Below are positions 43,758 through 52,517 of a DNA stretch of 64,000 nucleotides, piece by piece. The notes beneath the pieces were generated by a model. That model was not told where the DNA came from. It saw nothing but the letters and a program-made list of their open reading frames with translations, and made no database searches. The stretch comes from Oceanicola sp. (GTDB lineage Bacteria; Pseudomonadota; Alphaproteobacteria; Rhodobacterales; Rhodobacteraceae). The DNA lies in NCBI GenBank assembly GCA_017792405.1, contig CP051231.1:2984062-3048061 (forward strand). The letters run 5' to 3'. Position numbers and translations under genes: made by a program. Every line of letters begins with the position of its first letter. The first letter of the stretch is position 1.

Positions 43758-44783
43758 CTACAGGCTGTCTTCAACCCGGAAGCCCTGCGGGATGCTGTCG
43801 CGGTCGTCGAGCACGAGGTCGGCCATGACGCGGGCCACGCCGGGGGCCATGCCGAAGCCGATCTTGAAGCCGCCGTTGGCGATGTAATGCCCGTCGCGGC
43901 CCGGCCATGCACCGAGCATGGGCGCGCGGGAGCGGGCGCGGGGGCGCAGGCCGGCCCAGCGTTTGACCACCGGCGCGCCGTGCAGGAGCGGCACGAGGGT
44001 GGCGGCCTTTTCGATCAGAGCGTCGAGTTGGGCGTCCGTCTCCAGCCCGTCGAACTCCCGCTCGGAGGTGGAGCCGACCGCGACGGTGCCATCGGCGTGG
44101 GGCACCACGTGGAGGCCGTCGGCGAAGAGTTGGGCGGCCTCGGGGGCGGAGAAGTGCAACAGCGCGGCCTGGCCCTTGATCGGTGCGCCGACGGTTTTGC
44201 CGAGATCAGCAGAGAGGGCGGCGAGGCCCTCGGCACCGTTGGCCCAGACCACCCTGCCCTTTTCCTCGACCTCGCCCGTCAGCACCTCGCCGCCCGCCGC
44301 CGTGATCGCGGCGGCCAGCGCGGCGCAGGCGCGAGCGGGGTGGAGCCGGGCGGTGAGGGTATCGTGGACCCAGAGGCCGGTTTCGGAGAGCGGGGCGAAG
44401 GCGGGGGCGTGATCGACCACCTGCCAGATGGCGCGGCCCTGCCAGAGGTCGGCAGCTCCGGCCTCTCGCGCGCGGGCCAGCGCCTCGCCGCCCGGCACCA
44501 CGGGCTGGACGCGCCCGGTGCGGGCATAGCCGGGATCGACCCCGCCTGCGGTTTTGACCCCGGCCCAGAACGCCTCTGCCGCCAGAAGGCTCTCGAGCTG
44601 AAACGCCTTCTTGGGGTTCCAGTTTTCAGGCACATGGGGAGCCAGCGCGCCGACGACCCCGCCGGAGGAGCCTGCACCGACGCCGCGCGTGTCGATCACC
44701 CGCACCTTGGCGCCGCGGCGGAGGCACTCCCACGCCACCGAGAGGCCAAAGACCCCTGCCCCGCGCACTGTGATGTCTGCCAT
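43758..44783 (-). CDS. FAD-dependent oxidoreductase, probably the separate MnmC2 (C-terminal) activity
   Basis: 341 residues of DAO fold. FAD-binding starts at once (ITVRGAGVFGLSVAWECLRRG), with GAGSSGGVVGALAPHVPEN and a C-terminal GHYIANGGFKIGFGMAP. It stands back to back with mnmD. In E. coli the two activities are fused as MnmC, where this domain removes carboxymethyl from cmnm5s2U34 of tRNA. Glycine oxidase-like enzymes share the fold, so the role is inferred from the neighbour. The ATG at 44783 was chosen. Confidence 0.75.
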   Translation of the reverse strand: MADITVRGAGVFGLSVAWECLRRGAKVRVIDTRGVGAGSSGGVVGALAPHVPENWNPKKAFQLESLLAAEAFWAGVKTAGGVDPGYARTGRVQPVVPGGEALARAREAGAADLWQGRAIWQVVDHAPAFAPLSETGLWVHDTLTARLHPARACAALAAAITAAGGEVLTGEVEEKGRVVWANGAEGLAALSADLGKTVGAPIKGQAALLHFSAPEAAQLFADGLHVVPHADGTVAVGSTSEREFDGLETDAQLDALIEKAATLVPLLHGAPVVKRWAGLRPRARSRAPMLGAWPGRDGHYIANGGFKIGFGMAPGVARVMADLVLDDRDSIPQGFRVEDSL

Positions 44784-44838
44784 GGACATTCCCTCGCCCC
44801 GCCGCCATTTTCCGCCCGAACACATAGGCCATCCCCCG

Positions 44839-45507
44839 ATGCATCACCATCCCGCCCGGCTCGCATGGCGCGACAACGGCACCCCTGTTTCGACGCGGTT
44901 CGACGACCCCTATTTCTCCCTGGAGAACGGGCTGGCCGAAACGCGCCACGTGTTCCTTGCGGGCAACGGGCTACCTGAGCGGCTGCGCGCGGGCTTTCAC
45001 GTGGCGGAACTGGGGTTTGGCACCGGGCTGAACCTGCTGGCGCTCTGGGCCGCCGCGCGGGAGGCGGGGGTGGCGGTGCGCTACACCGGGTTCGAGGCCT
45101 TTCCGATGACGGCGGAGGAAGCGGGCCGCGCGCTGGCGCCCTTTGCCGGGGCCTTCCCCGATCTGGTTGCCGCGCTGGTGGACCAGTGGCCCGAGGCGGG
45201 CGGGCGGATGCGCGGCGAGGCGCTGGAGGCCGAGGTGATCACCGGAGACGCGCGGGAGCGCCTGCCCGGCTGGAACGGCGCGGCGGATGCGTGGTTTCTC
45301 GACGGGTTCTCGCCTGCGAAGAACCCCGAGCTCTGGGAGCCGGAGTTGATGGCCGAGGTCGCCCGGCACACCGCGCCCGGCGGCACATTTGCCACCTACA
45401 CAGCCGCAGGCCACGTGCGCCGGGCGCTGGAGGCGGCAGGCTTTGCCGTGACCCGCCAGCCCGGCTTTGGCCGCAAACGCCACATGAGCACCGGAACTCT
45501 GGCATGA
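44839..45507 (+). CDS. mnmD: tRNA 5-methylaminomethyl-2-thiouridine methyltransferase MnmD
   Basis: 222 residues. SAM motif AELGFGTGLNLLALW, and the MnmC1-type signature WFLDGFSPAKNPELWEPELM. The N-terminus LAWRDNGTPVSTRFDDPYFS with GLAETRHVFLAGNGLPER is typical. It adds the final methyl of mnm5s2U34 in tRNA. As a stand-alone domain it fits MnmD. The start MHHHPARLAW was selected because the family begins there. Divergent from the FAD gene. Confidence 0.92.
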   Translation: MHHHPARLAWRDNGTPVSTRFDDPYFSLENGLAETRHVFLAGNGLPERLRAGFHVAELGFGTGLNLLALWAAAREAGVAVRYTGFEAFPMTAEEAGRALAPFAGAFPDLVAALVDQWPEAGGRMRGEALEAEVITGDARERLPGWNGAADAWFLDGFSPAKNPELWEPELMAEVARHTAPGGTFATYTAAGHVRRALEAAGFAVTRQPGFGRKRHMSTGTLA

Positions 45508-46361
45508 CCCAACAGACCCTCGGCATCCTGCTGATGATCGCGACCACATTCGTGTTCGCCGTGCAGGACGGGCTCTCGCGCCACCTGTCGGAGACCTATC
45601 CGGTGATGATGGTGGTGATGATCCGCTATTGGTTCTTCGCGCTCTTCGTGCTGACCATCGCCGCCCGCGCCAAGGGCGGGCTGAAGGCGGCGGCTCGCTC
45701 CAACCGGCCATTCCTTCAGATTTTCCGGGGCGTCCTGCTGGCCGCCGAGATCTGCGTGGCGGTGCAGAGCTTTGTGTGGCTGGGGCTGGTGGAGGCCCAT
45801 GCGATCTTCGCCTGCTACCCGCTGATCATCGCCGCCCTCTCCGGCCCGGTGCTGGGCGAAAAGGTGGGCTGGCGGCGGTGGACGGCGGTGGGTGTGGGGT
45901 TTTGCGGCATCCTCGTGATCCTGCGGCCCGGCTTTGGCGTGTTCACGCCCGCCTCGCTGATGGCGCTGGCCAGCGCGCTGATGTTCGCACTTTACGGGCT
46001 GCTGACGCGCTACGTTTCACGCTACGACACCACGGCCACGAGTTTCTTTTATACCGGCACCACGGGGGCGGTGGTGATGACCGCCGCCGCGCTTTGGCAA
46101 TGGACCCCGATGACCGGGACCGACTGGCTCTGGATGGGAAGCCTGTGCCTGACCGGGGTGACCGGGCATTGGTTGCTGATCAAGACCTACGAGGTGGCCG
46201 AGGCGAGCGCGGTGCAGCCATTTGCCTATTTCCAGCTGGTCTTCTCATCGATCATCGGGGTTCTGTTCTGGAGCGATATCCTGCCGCCCGCGACGGTAGT
46301 CGGCGCGGCCATCGTGGTGAGCGCGGGGCTCTTCACGCTCTGGCGCGAGCGGCAGGCCTGA
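45504..46361 (+). CDS. EamA/DMT family transporter
   Basis: 285 residues, ten predicted membrane helices in two EamA halves (MIATTFVFAVQDGLSRHL; LMALASALMFALYGLLTRYV). It exports or imports small metabolites; the substrate cannot be named. ATGA overlap with mnmD couples their translation. Confidence 0.87.
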   Translation: MTQQTLGILLMIATTFVFAVQDGLSRHLSETYPVMMVVMIRYWFFALFVLTIAARAKGGLKAAARSNRPFLQIFRGVLLAAEICVAVQSFVWLGLVEAHAIFACYPLIIAALSGPVLGEKVGWRRWTAVGVGFCGILVILRPGFGVFTPASLMALASALMFALYGLLTRYVSRYDTTATSFFYTGTTGAVVMTAAALWQWTPMTGTDWLWMGSLCLTGVTGHWLLIKTYEVAEASAVQPFAYFQLVFSSIIGVLFWSDILPPATVVGAAIVVSAGLFTLWRERQA

Positions 46362-46447
46362 GGGCGGCAAGGCGCCGGATCGGGGCTTTTCCCCGGCCTG
46401 CGGCTTGCCTACGATGGGCCGGAATTGACGCTCCACGGATTTGACTG

Positions 46448-47839
46448 ATGATCTTTGCCCTGCGCTGCTTCCTGCTTGCCCTCTGCCTCAGCCTCACCCT
46501 GCCCGCCGCCCCGGCCCGCGCGCAGGACAGCGGCGAGAGCCAGCCGACCGGCACCATCGGGGTGGAGGAGAGCCGCGAGCAGGATGCCGCGATTGCCCAG
46601 CGCATCCGCACCATCCTGAGCGAGCTTGAGGGCTACGAGGATGTCACCGTTGCGGTGAAATCGGGCATCGTCACCCTGCGCGGCACCACGCTGGATGCCG
46701 CCAAGGCGCGGACGCTGAACGACCTCGTGAGCCGGGTCGACGGGGTGGTGGCCATCGAGAACGAGGTGGTCGAGAGCACCGATGTGGTGGAGCGGCTGAA
46801 CCCGGCGGTGAAGCGGTTTCAGGAGCGGATCACCCAGATGATCGCGTGGGCGCCGCTGCTGATCATCGCGCTCTGCGCATTTCTGATCGTGGCCTTCCTC
46901 GGCGTGCTGCTGGCGCGGATGAAACAGCCGTGGGACCGGCTCGCGCCCAATGCCTTCATCGCCGATATCTACCGGATGCTGCTGCGGCTGGCCTTCGTGA
47001 TTGCAGGCATCGTGGTGGCGCTGGATATCCTCAACGCCACCGCGCTCTTGGGCACCATTCTGGGTGCTGCCGGTATCATCGGTCTGGCCATCGGCTTTGC
47101 GGTGAAGGACACGGTGGAGAACTTCATCGCCTCGATCATGCTGTCGATCCGCCAGCCGTTCCGGCCCAATGACGCGATCGAGATCAACGGCGACGAGGGC
47201 AAGGTGATCCGCCTGACCAGCCGCGCGACGATCATCCTGAGCTGGGACGGCAACCATATTCGGATCCCCAACTCGACGGTGTTCAAGAGCCGGATCGTGA
47301 ACTTTTCGCGCAACCGGGAGCGGCGGTTTCTGTTCGATATCGGCTTCGAGGGGCCGGTCGACATGGAGGCCGCCCGCGCCATTGCGCAGGAGACGGTGCA
47401 GGCCCTGCCCTTCACGCTGGAGACCCCGGCGGCGAGTGTCTGGATCGACAGCATCAGCGACGCCGGGATCATCCTGAAGGTGGCCGGCTGGATCGACCAG
47501 ACGGAGACCTCGCTGCTGCTGGCCAAGGGCGAAGCGCTGCGGCAAGTGAAGGCGGCGCTGGAGGCGGCGGGCCTGTCGATCCCCGATACGACCTACCGGC
47601 TGCGGCTCGACCCGCCCTTCGGCGCCCTGCCCGCCCCGGCTCCCACCGCCGAGGAGGCGCCCGAGACCGCCCCGGCGCCCAGCGCACCCGAGCCCGCCAC
47701 GCCGGCCCCGACCCCAATCACCGAAACCGCCGATGTGGGCGCGACCGAGGAGAAGGAACTGGAAGCGATGGTCGAAGCCGAGCGCGCCGAAGAGGGCCAC
47801 GAGGACGACCTGCTCGACAACACGACCAAAGTGGAATAG
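46448..47839 (+). CDS. MscS family mechanosensitive channel with N-terminal BON-like domain
   Basis: 463 residues. Signal peptide (ALRCFLLALCLSLTLPAAPARA), then a BON-like domain (IRTILSELEGYEDVTVAVKSGIVTLRG) of ~65 residues. Three membrane helices follow, the last with the glycine/alanine-rich pore pattern TILGAAGIIGLAIGFAVKDT. The MscS beta domain comes next (ENFIASIMLSIRQPFRPNDAIEI) and then a C-terminal domain ending in a Pro/Glu-rich tail. It releases solutes on osmotic down-shock. The BON domain would lie in the periplasm and may contact the envelope. Confidence 0.9.
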   Translation: MIFALRCFLLALCLSLTLPAAPARAQDSGESQPTGTIGVEESREQDAAIAQRIRTILSELEGYEDVTVAVKSGIVTLRGTTLDAAKARTLNDLVSRVDGVVAIENEVVESTDVVERLNPAVKRFQERITQMIAWAPLLIIALCAFLIVAFLGVLLARMKQPWDRLAPNAFIADIYRMLLRLAFVIAGIVVALDILNATALLGTILGAAGIIGLAIGFAVKDTVENFIASIMLSIRQPFRPNDAIEINGDEGKVIRLTSRATIILSWDGNHIRIPNSTVFKSRIVNFSRNRERRFLFDIGFEGPVDMEAARAIAQETVQALPFTLETPAASVWIDSISDAGIILKVAGWIDQTETSLLLAKGEALRQVKAALEAAGLSIPDTTYRLRLDPPFGALPAPAPTAEEAPETAPAPSAPEPATPAPTPITETADVGATEEKELEAMVEAERAEEGHEDDLLDNTTKVE

Positions 47840-47890
47840 CGGCGCGGCGGCACGCCCGCATTTTTCGGCGCATTTCCCGCGCCGGGGGGC

Positions 47891-47919
47891 TTGCACAGCC
47901 GCCCGAGACTCAGTAGGAA
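47891..47919 (+). promoter_or_regulatory. Promoter of tRNA-Gln
   Basis: TTGCAC (47891-47896), 17-bp spacer and TAGGAA (47914-47919), ending 12 bases before the tRNA. Good spacing and position. Confidence 0.65.
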
Positions 47920-47931
47920 GCCCCTCGCCGT

Positions 47932-48006
47932 TGGGGTGTAGCCAAGTGGTAAGGCAGCGGTTTTTGGTACCGTGTACCGTAGGTTCGAATCCTACCACCC
48001 CAGCCA
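47932..48006 (+). tRNA. tRNA-Gln (anticodon TTG)
   Basis: 75 bases with encoded CCA. Acceptor TGGGGTG pairs with CACCCCA, D arm GCC/GGC, anticodon stem GCGGT/ACCGT closing loop TTTTGGT (anticodon TTG, reads CAA), and T arm GTAGG/CCTAC around TTCGAAT. The recombinase module starts ~170 bases downstream. Confidence 0.96.
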
Positions 48007-48089
48007 GGCACTTTCCGGAAATCATGCGGTACGAGTTTGGCTCCACTATGTGGCGTGAGTTCAAAGGCTTGCGCTTACGCGGCTCTTCC

Positions 48090-48141
48090 TGAGACCGGAG
48101 GACAGGGCCGAATAGGCGCCAATTCTGGCCCCGGTCTCAGA
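48090..48141. repeat. Large perfect-ended hairpin beyond tRNA-Gln
   Basis: Outer arms CTGAGACCGG and CCGGTCTCAG (10 bp). Inside, GGGCCGAAT pairs with ATTC and GGCCC around an 8-base loop. It lies between tRNA-Gln and the 3' end of the recombinase gene. There is no T run, so a terminator is uncertain; it could be part of a recombination site or a processed RNA. Confidence 0.55.
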
Positions 48142-48179
48142 TCGGCATTTCCATGGTAGCAGGTAGGATTTTTGAGGAG

Positions 48180-49820
48180 TCAGAGCGCCGCGATGATGGC
48201 GCGCTGCTCGACCCAATCGGACGGAAGGATGTTCCGCTTGCACCAGTCCGAGGTGAAGTCAGCCGGCTGATCTCCATCCATGACCATGCGGACGATGTCC
48301 GGCGCGAGGAACGCCAAGCCGATCATCTGCTGGATTCGGCGCTTCGAGGTGTCGCTAGTCTTCGCGATGTCGCCGAAGGTCTCGCCGGCGCGCACTCGCT
48401 CGAACCAGGCCTGTGCCCGCGCGATGTTGCGGATGAGGGTGTCGTCGGTGTGCGGCGGAGCATCGGCCAGAATGATCCGCGTCTCGACGCCACGCTTCCG
48501 AAGCTGGAACGGGAAGGCGCGATTGATCGGTTCGGGCTGAATGTCATCTCCCACGACCCCGAGTTGGGTCGCGATGGCCGAGGTGTCCAGCGCGAGGTGC
48601 AAGGTGCCCGGCGCGATCTCGACACGTTGCGCGAGTTCAAGCAAAGCAGCGGTGTCGCCATCAGCCTTCAGCGCATCGAGCCGTGGCGCAATCTTCCCGA
48701 TGGCGTCTGCCGTCGGATTGGCCGTTATCTCGCTGGGCAAGCTCGGTTCTATGAGTATCGTCCGGACCAGGCCTGCAACCCTGCGCTCCAACTCCTCGGC
48801 CGGCAGGCGCCAGGCGTCGGGATGCTGCTCGGTCCTGCCCGCGACCAGCCGGTTGGAGATGTAATAACGCAGGCGGGTGCCGGACCGGGTCTTTGTGTGC
48901 GAGGGCGTAAGCCGATCCCCGGTCTCATCGAAGATCCTGCCGCAGAGCAGGCTGGTGCGCGCCGCCCTGCCCTGCCCGCGTCGGCGCGCGGCTCCCTGTT
49001 GCAGCGAGACCTGGACCTGGTCCCAACGCTCCGGATCGATGATCGCAGGATGGGCACCGTCGTAGACCTGTCTGCGGTGCCGGATCCGACCGGCATAGAG
49101 CGGGTTTGTCAGGATGTGATGGATGTGGCCGCGGTCGAAGGGGCGCCCGCCGGTGGTGGTGCCGTCTGGCTTGCGTCTGAGGCGGCTCCGAAGCCCCAGG
49201 CCCGAGGCCGCATCGCGCACCGCGACCACGGTGCGATGCTCCTCGTAGAGCTCGTAGAGCCGCCGGATGGTGCGGGCCTCGTCTTCTTCGATTTTCAGCG
49301 TCCGCCGATCCGCCTGGTAGCCCATCGGCAACTGTCCGCCCATCCAGAGCCCCTTGCGCTTGGAGGCGGCGATCTTGTCCCGGATGCGCTCGGCCGTCAC
49401 CTCGCGTTCGAACTGGGCGAAGCTGAGCAGCATGTTCAGCGTCAGCCGCCCCATGCTGGTGGCGGTGTTGAAGGACTGGGTCACCGAGACAAAGGAGGCG
49501 CCGGCCGCGTCAAGTGTGTCGACGATCTTCGCGAAGTCGGCGAGCGAGCGGGTCAGCCGGTCGATCTTGTAGACGACGATCTGGTCGATCCGGCCCTGCC
49601 GCATGTCCTCCAGAAGTTGCTGCAACGCCGGGCGCTCGAGGCTTCCGCCGGACAGGCCACCATCATCATAGTGATCCGGCAGCGCTACCCAGCCCTCGTG
49701 CTTCTGGCTGGCGATATAGGCCGCGCAGGCCTCCCGCTGGGCATGCAGCGAGTTGAACGTCTGCTCTAGCCCGTCTTCGGAACTCTTCCGGGTGTAGATG
49801 GCGCAACGGATCTTCTTCAT
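48180..49820 (-). CDS. Large serine recombinase
   Basis: 546 residues. The N-terminal resolvase domain has the catalytic Ser in YTRKSSEDGL, IDQIVVYKIDRLTRSL with the active-site arginines, and the helix E region SMGRLTLNMLLSFAQFEREVT. A recombinase domain (PMGYQADRRTLKIEEDEARTIRRLYELY) and a degenerate zinc-ribbon region follow. The C-terminal part is of the DWVEQRA type usual in alphaproteobacterial versions. It catalyses site-specific DNA exchange. The gene ends near a tRNA and overlaps the DUF2924 gene by four bases. Confidence 0.93.
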   Translation of the reverse strand: MKKIRCAIYTRKSSEDGLEQTFNSLHAQREACAAYIASQKHEGWVALPDHYDDGGLSGGSLERPALQQLLEDMRQGRIDQIVVYKIDRLTRSLADFAKIVDTLDAAGASFVSVTQSFNTATSMGRLTLNMLLSFAQFEREVTAERIRDKIAASKRKGLWMGGQLPMGYQADRRTLKIEEDEARTIRRLYELYEEHRTVVAVRDAASGLGLRSRLRRKPDGTTTGGRPFDRGHIHHILTNPLYAGRIRHRRQVYDGAHPAIIDPERWDQVQVSLQQGAARRRGQGRAARTSLLCGRIFDETGDRLTPSHTKTRSGTRLRYYISNRLVAGRTEQHPDAWRLPAEELERRVAGLVRTILIEPSLPSEITANPTADAIGKIAPRLDALKADGDTAALLELAQRVEIAPGTLHLALDTSAIATQLGVVGDDIQPEPINRAFPFQLRKRGVETRIILADAPPHTDDTLIRNIARAQAWFERVRAGETFGDIAKTSDTSKRRIQQMIGLAFLAPDIVRMVMDGDQPADFTSDWCKRNILPSDWVEQRAIIAAL

Positions 49821-50224
49821 TGTTTCGCCCCTCCCCTACCCTTCAACCCGAAGAACCGCGGGCCTGACCAGGCGGTGCCGGTGATATGCTTTGCGACCGC
49901 CGAGAGCGACGTCCAGGTCTTGCCGTCGAGCCGGTAGCCGCCCTCGACCACCTCCACCTGATAGGTCCGCCCGTTCCATTCCCGCACGAGATGGGCGCCC
50001 GCGCGGACCCGCTTACCGACTGCCTTCGCGACACTCTGACCTTCCGCGATGCGGCGCAGGTCTCGCCGGAACTTGTCTGGCAACCCGCCGTGGCTCCGGC
50101 ATTGCTCTTCATGCGCGATGGCTCGCGCCATGAAGTCAACCGACAGGTAGGCAGGCGGAGGAGACCCGAAGGTCTCCTCCCAAATCGCGATGTTGGCTTG
50201 CCGGTTCGGGTCCGCCTTACCCAT
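49817..50224 (-). CDS. DUF2924 family protein
   Basis: 135 residues. RRDLRRIAEGQSVAKAVGKRVRAGAHLVREWNGRTYQVEVVEGGYRLDG contains the conserved G..L.R.W.G....V.V...G....G core of DUF2924, followed by SLSAVAKHITG and GPRFFGL. The family is a constant companion of serine recombinases in Alphaproteobacteria. It may be a recombination directionality or DNA-binding factor. The role is unproven. Confidence 0.85.
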   Translation of the reverse strand: MGKADPNRQANIAIWEETFGSPPPAYLSVDFMARAIAHEEQCRSHGGLPDKFRRDLRRIAEGQSVAKAVGKRVRAGAHLVREWNGRTYQVEVVEGGYRLDGKTWTSLSAVAKHITGTAWSGPRFFGLKGRGGAKQ

Positions 50225-50483
50225 TGGCCACCTCCGGATCGGCGGTGATGCGGTAGCGCGGCGGCTTGCCCTCGGGGCGGTTCATGCCGATCTCGTAGCC
50301 GGCCTTCCGCAGTCCCGAGAGCGCCGCCCGGGTTGTGTGCCGCTGCCACTCCAGCCGGGTGCTGAGGCTCGCGATATCGGCGCCCGCTTTCGCCTTCAAT
50401 AGGCGGATCAGCTGCGCCTTCTTGGTCGTGCGAGGTTTGGTCTTGGGGTTGTCCGGGTTGGACGCCTTGTTAGCCAGAGTCAT
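50217..50483 (-). CDS. DUF3489 family protein
   Basis: 88 residues. A winged-helix-like segment KKAQLIRLLKAKAGADIASLSTRLEWQRHTTRAALSGLRKAGYEI matches DUF3489, probably DNA binding. It overlaps the DUF2924 gene by eight bases and heads the three-gene recombinase module. It is often found with the next two genes. The N-terminal tail is basic and disordered. Confidence 0.82.
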   Translation of the reverse strand: MTLANKASNPDNPKTKPRTTKKAQLIRLLKAKAGADIASLSTRLEWQRHTTRAALSGLRKAGYEIGMNRPEGKPPRYRITADPEVANG

Positions 50484-51161
50484 TTGGCTCTCCTGTGTTC
50501 AACGCAGGAGCACCGCGCCCCTGCTACCAGGGTGAGCCCGGAAGGCCGGGCGGAGTGCCTAACGACAGATGTGTCGCGGACCTCAGAGGCACTACCGCTC
50601 TACTTGCCGCTGAAGTCCAGCGAGTTATTCGAATTTGGGCGTAAGACTCTCACTTAGGCCGAATTGCTACCCGTCGAAATGGGCGGAGAGCAGACCTTTG
50701 CCGCGATGCCGCGGGAAAGTGCTCAGTCTAAGTGAAGCCGACCTTCAACACGTTCAAACTATGCAGCGCTCTTTCAGGTCACGCAGAGCGAGCGTTCAAA
50801 GCTGCACGAGGATAAACTCGCACCGCCCCGTCCATTCGGTGAATTACTGGGTCTTGAAGCTGGCGCCGCGCGACGACGACGCCTGTGCCTTGCCATACAC
50901 GATGATCTGCTCGGCTCCGCAGGCCGACCCGCGAATTGACCTTGCGGCGTGGTAATGGGAGAGCACCACATGGGAATTCGGCTTAATGGTCACGGTAGGC
51001 ACGCTGTCATCTCCGATGATCACACCGGAGTTGGGATTCCCCTAGGCGGTGAAGGCATAGAGCCCTCGCCGACTTCGGTGAATGGCCTCTTCATTTCGGG
51101 AAAATCCCCTTGGGATGCCAAGACCCTGTCACTGGTGGGGCGTCTCTCGATATTCGGTATC
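50484..51161. other. 678-base gene-poor stretch next to the recombinase module
   Basis: I see no convincing gene. Open frames of up to ~119 codons exist on the plus strand (50635-50955 and 50949-51308), but they lack a plausible start site, domain or neighbour-like composition. The second frame has a peptide-like stretch at about 50970-51100 that might be the remains of a gene. The stretch looks like a junction of unrelated DNA. Confidence 0.5.
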
Positions 51162-52517
51162 TCAGCCGTGGGATGCAAATCCGGCAGCGAGCGCGTTCAG
51201 GATCGTGGTGACGTCCACTTCGGTCAGAACGAGCGGCGGCGACAAGATGATGTTGTTGCCAGACACCCGCACCATCGCGCCATTCTCATAGGTGGTGCGG
51301 TGGATTGACCCGATGGTTTTCTTGTCGATCGGGGTTTTGGTGACGGGGTCCGAAACAAGCTCGAGCGCGCACATGAGCCCATGTCCACCGCGCACGTCGC
51401 CGATCAAGGCATGTGTTTCCTGCAGGGCCAACAGCCCTTCATGAAGCTGCTTGCCGCGTGCGGCTGCGTTGTCCTTGACCGACAGGCGCTCGGTTTCCTT
51501 CAGGCAGGCGATGGCGGCTGCAGCACCTACGGGGTGCCCGGAATAGGTATAGCCGGAACCGATGGCCCCCTTGCCGCTGGTGTCGGCTTCGAACACTTCC
51601 GCGACAGCGTCAGAGATCATGACTGCACCGAAGGGGAAGTACCCGTTGGTGATGGCCTTGGCGGTGCACATCATATCCGGCTGCACGCCCCAGTGGCGCG
51701 ACCCGCTCCAGCTGCCGGCACGACCAAAGGCGGTGATGACCTCGTCGGCGATCAGGAGAATACCGTGGCGGTTGCAGATCTCGCGCACGCCGGGCATGAA
51801 ACTTTCATGGGGTGGGATCACCCCACCGGCCCCGAGGATCGGCTCCATTATGAAGGCTGCGATGGTGTCAGCCCCCTGAAACTTGATCTCATCCTCCAGC
51901 GCGGCAAGGCACAACTGGGCAAGGCGCTCCGGATCGGTTTCGTTGAAGGGGTTGCGATAGGTGTAAGGCGCGGGGATATGGTAGCAGCCCGCCATCAGCG
52001 GTTCGTATTGTGTGCGGAAATTCGCGTTGCCATTGACAGAAGCCCCGAGGGTATGGGTCCCGTGATAGCCCTTCTTGAGACTCAGGAACTTCACCCGGCC
52101 CGCCTCTCCGCGCACCTTGTGGTACTGGCGCGTCAGCCGCAGCGCGACCTCAACGGAATCCGATCCGCCAGAAGTAAAGAACGCGCGGCCAAGCCCATCG
52201 GGCGCAAAGAAATCTCTGAGCATCCAGCTGAGCTCGATCACCGCGTCGTTCGATGTTCCGCGGAAAATCGAGTAGTAGGGCAACTTTTCCAGCTGCCCGG
52301 CGATCGCCGCTTTCACGGGCACGCAAGAATAACCAAGGTTCACGTTCCAGAGGCCGCCAACGGCATCCACTGTACGGTGGCCATCCACGTCGATGATCTC
52401 GACCCCTTCGCCTTCTGTGATGATATCAGGCGGGTTGGCGAGGCTGTCAGCGGGATGCGCCATCGGGTGCCACAGATGGCGGGCGTTGTTTTCCTTGAGA
52501 AAATTCATGTCTTTCAT
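51162..52517 (-). CDS. Class III omega-amino acid:pyruvate-type aminotransferase
   Basis: 451 residues, PLP fold type I. It starts ARHLWHPMAHPADS. GGLWNVNLGYS and FFTSGGSDSVEVALRL are typical, LLIADEVITAFGRAG carries the PLP-ring Asp, and the Schiff-base Lys is in TAKAITNGYFP. It moves an omega-amino group to pyruvate or a similar acceptor (beta-alanine, putrescine and taurine type enzymes look alike). Third gene of the ALDH-HAD-aminotransferase operon, coupled by ATGA. A start three codons in is also possible. Confidence 0.88.
   Translation of the reverse strand: MKDMNFLKENNARHLWHPMAHPADSLANPPDIITEGEGVEIIDVDGHRTVDAVGGLWNVNLGYSCVPVKAAIAGQLEKLPYYSIFRGTSNDAVIELSWMLRDFFAPDGLGRAFFTSGGSDSVEVALRLTRQYHKVRGEAGRVKFLSLKKGYHGTHTLGASVNGNANFRTQYEPLMAGCYHIPAPYTYRNPFNETDPERLAQLCLAALEDEIKFQGADTIAAFIMEPILGAGGVIPPHESFMPGVREICNRHGILLIADEVITAFGRAGSWSGSRHWGVQPDMMCTAKAITNGYFPFGAVMISDAVAEVFEADTSGKGAIGSGYTYSGHPVGAAAAIACLKETERLSVKDNAAARGKQLHEGLLALQETHALIGDVRGGHGLMCALELVSDPVTKTPIDKKTIGSIHRTTYENGAMVRVSGNNIILSPPLVLTEVDVTTILNALAAGFASHG

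Noticed and set aside
46409..48064. A 551-codon minus-strand frame containing VGFEPTVHGTKNRCL
   Set aside because: It runs antisense to the MscS gene and tRNA-Gln. The recognisable peptide is the reverse of the tRNA.
50635..50955. 106-codon plus-strand frame as a gene
   Set aside because: No ribosome site, no domain and poor protein character; left as an unannotated junction.
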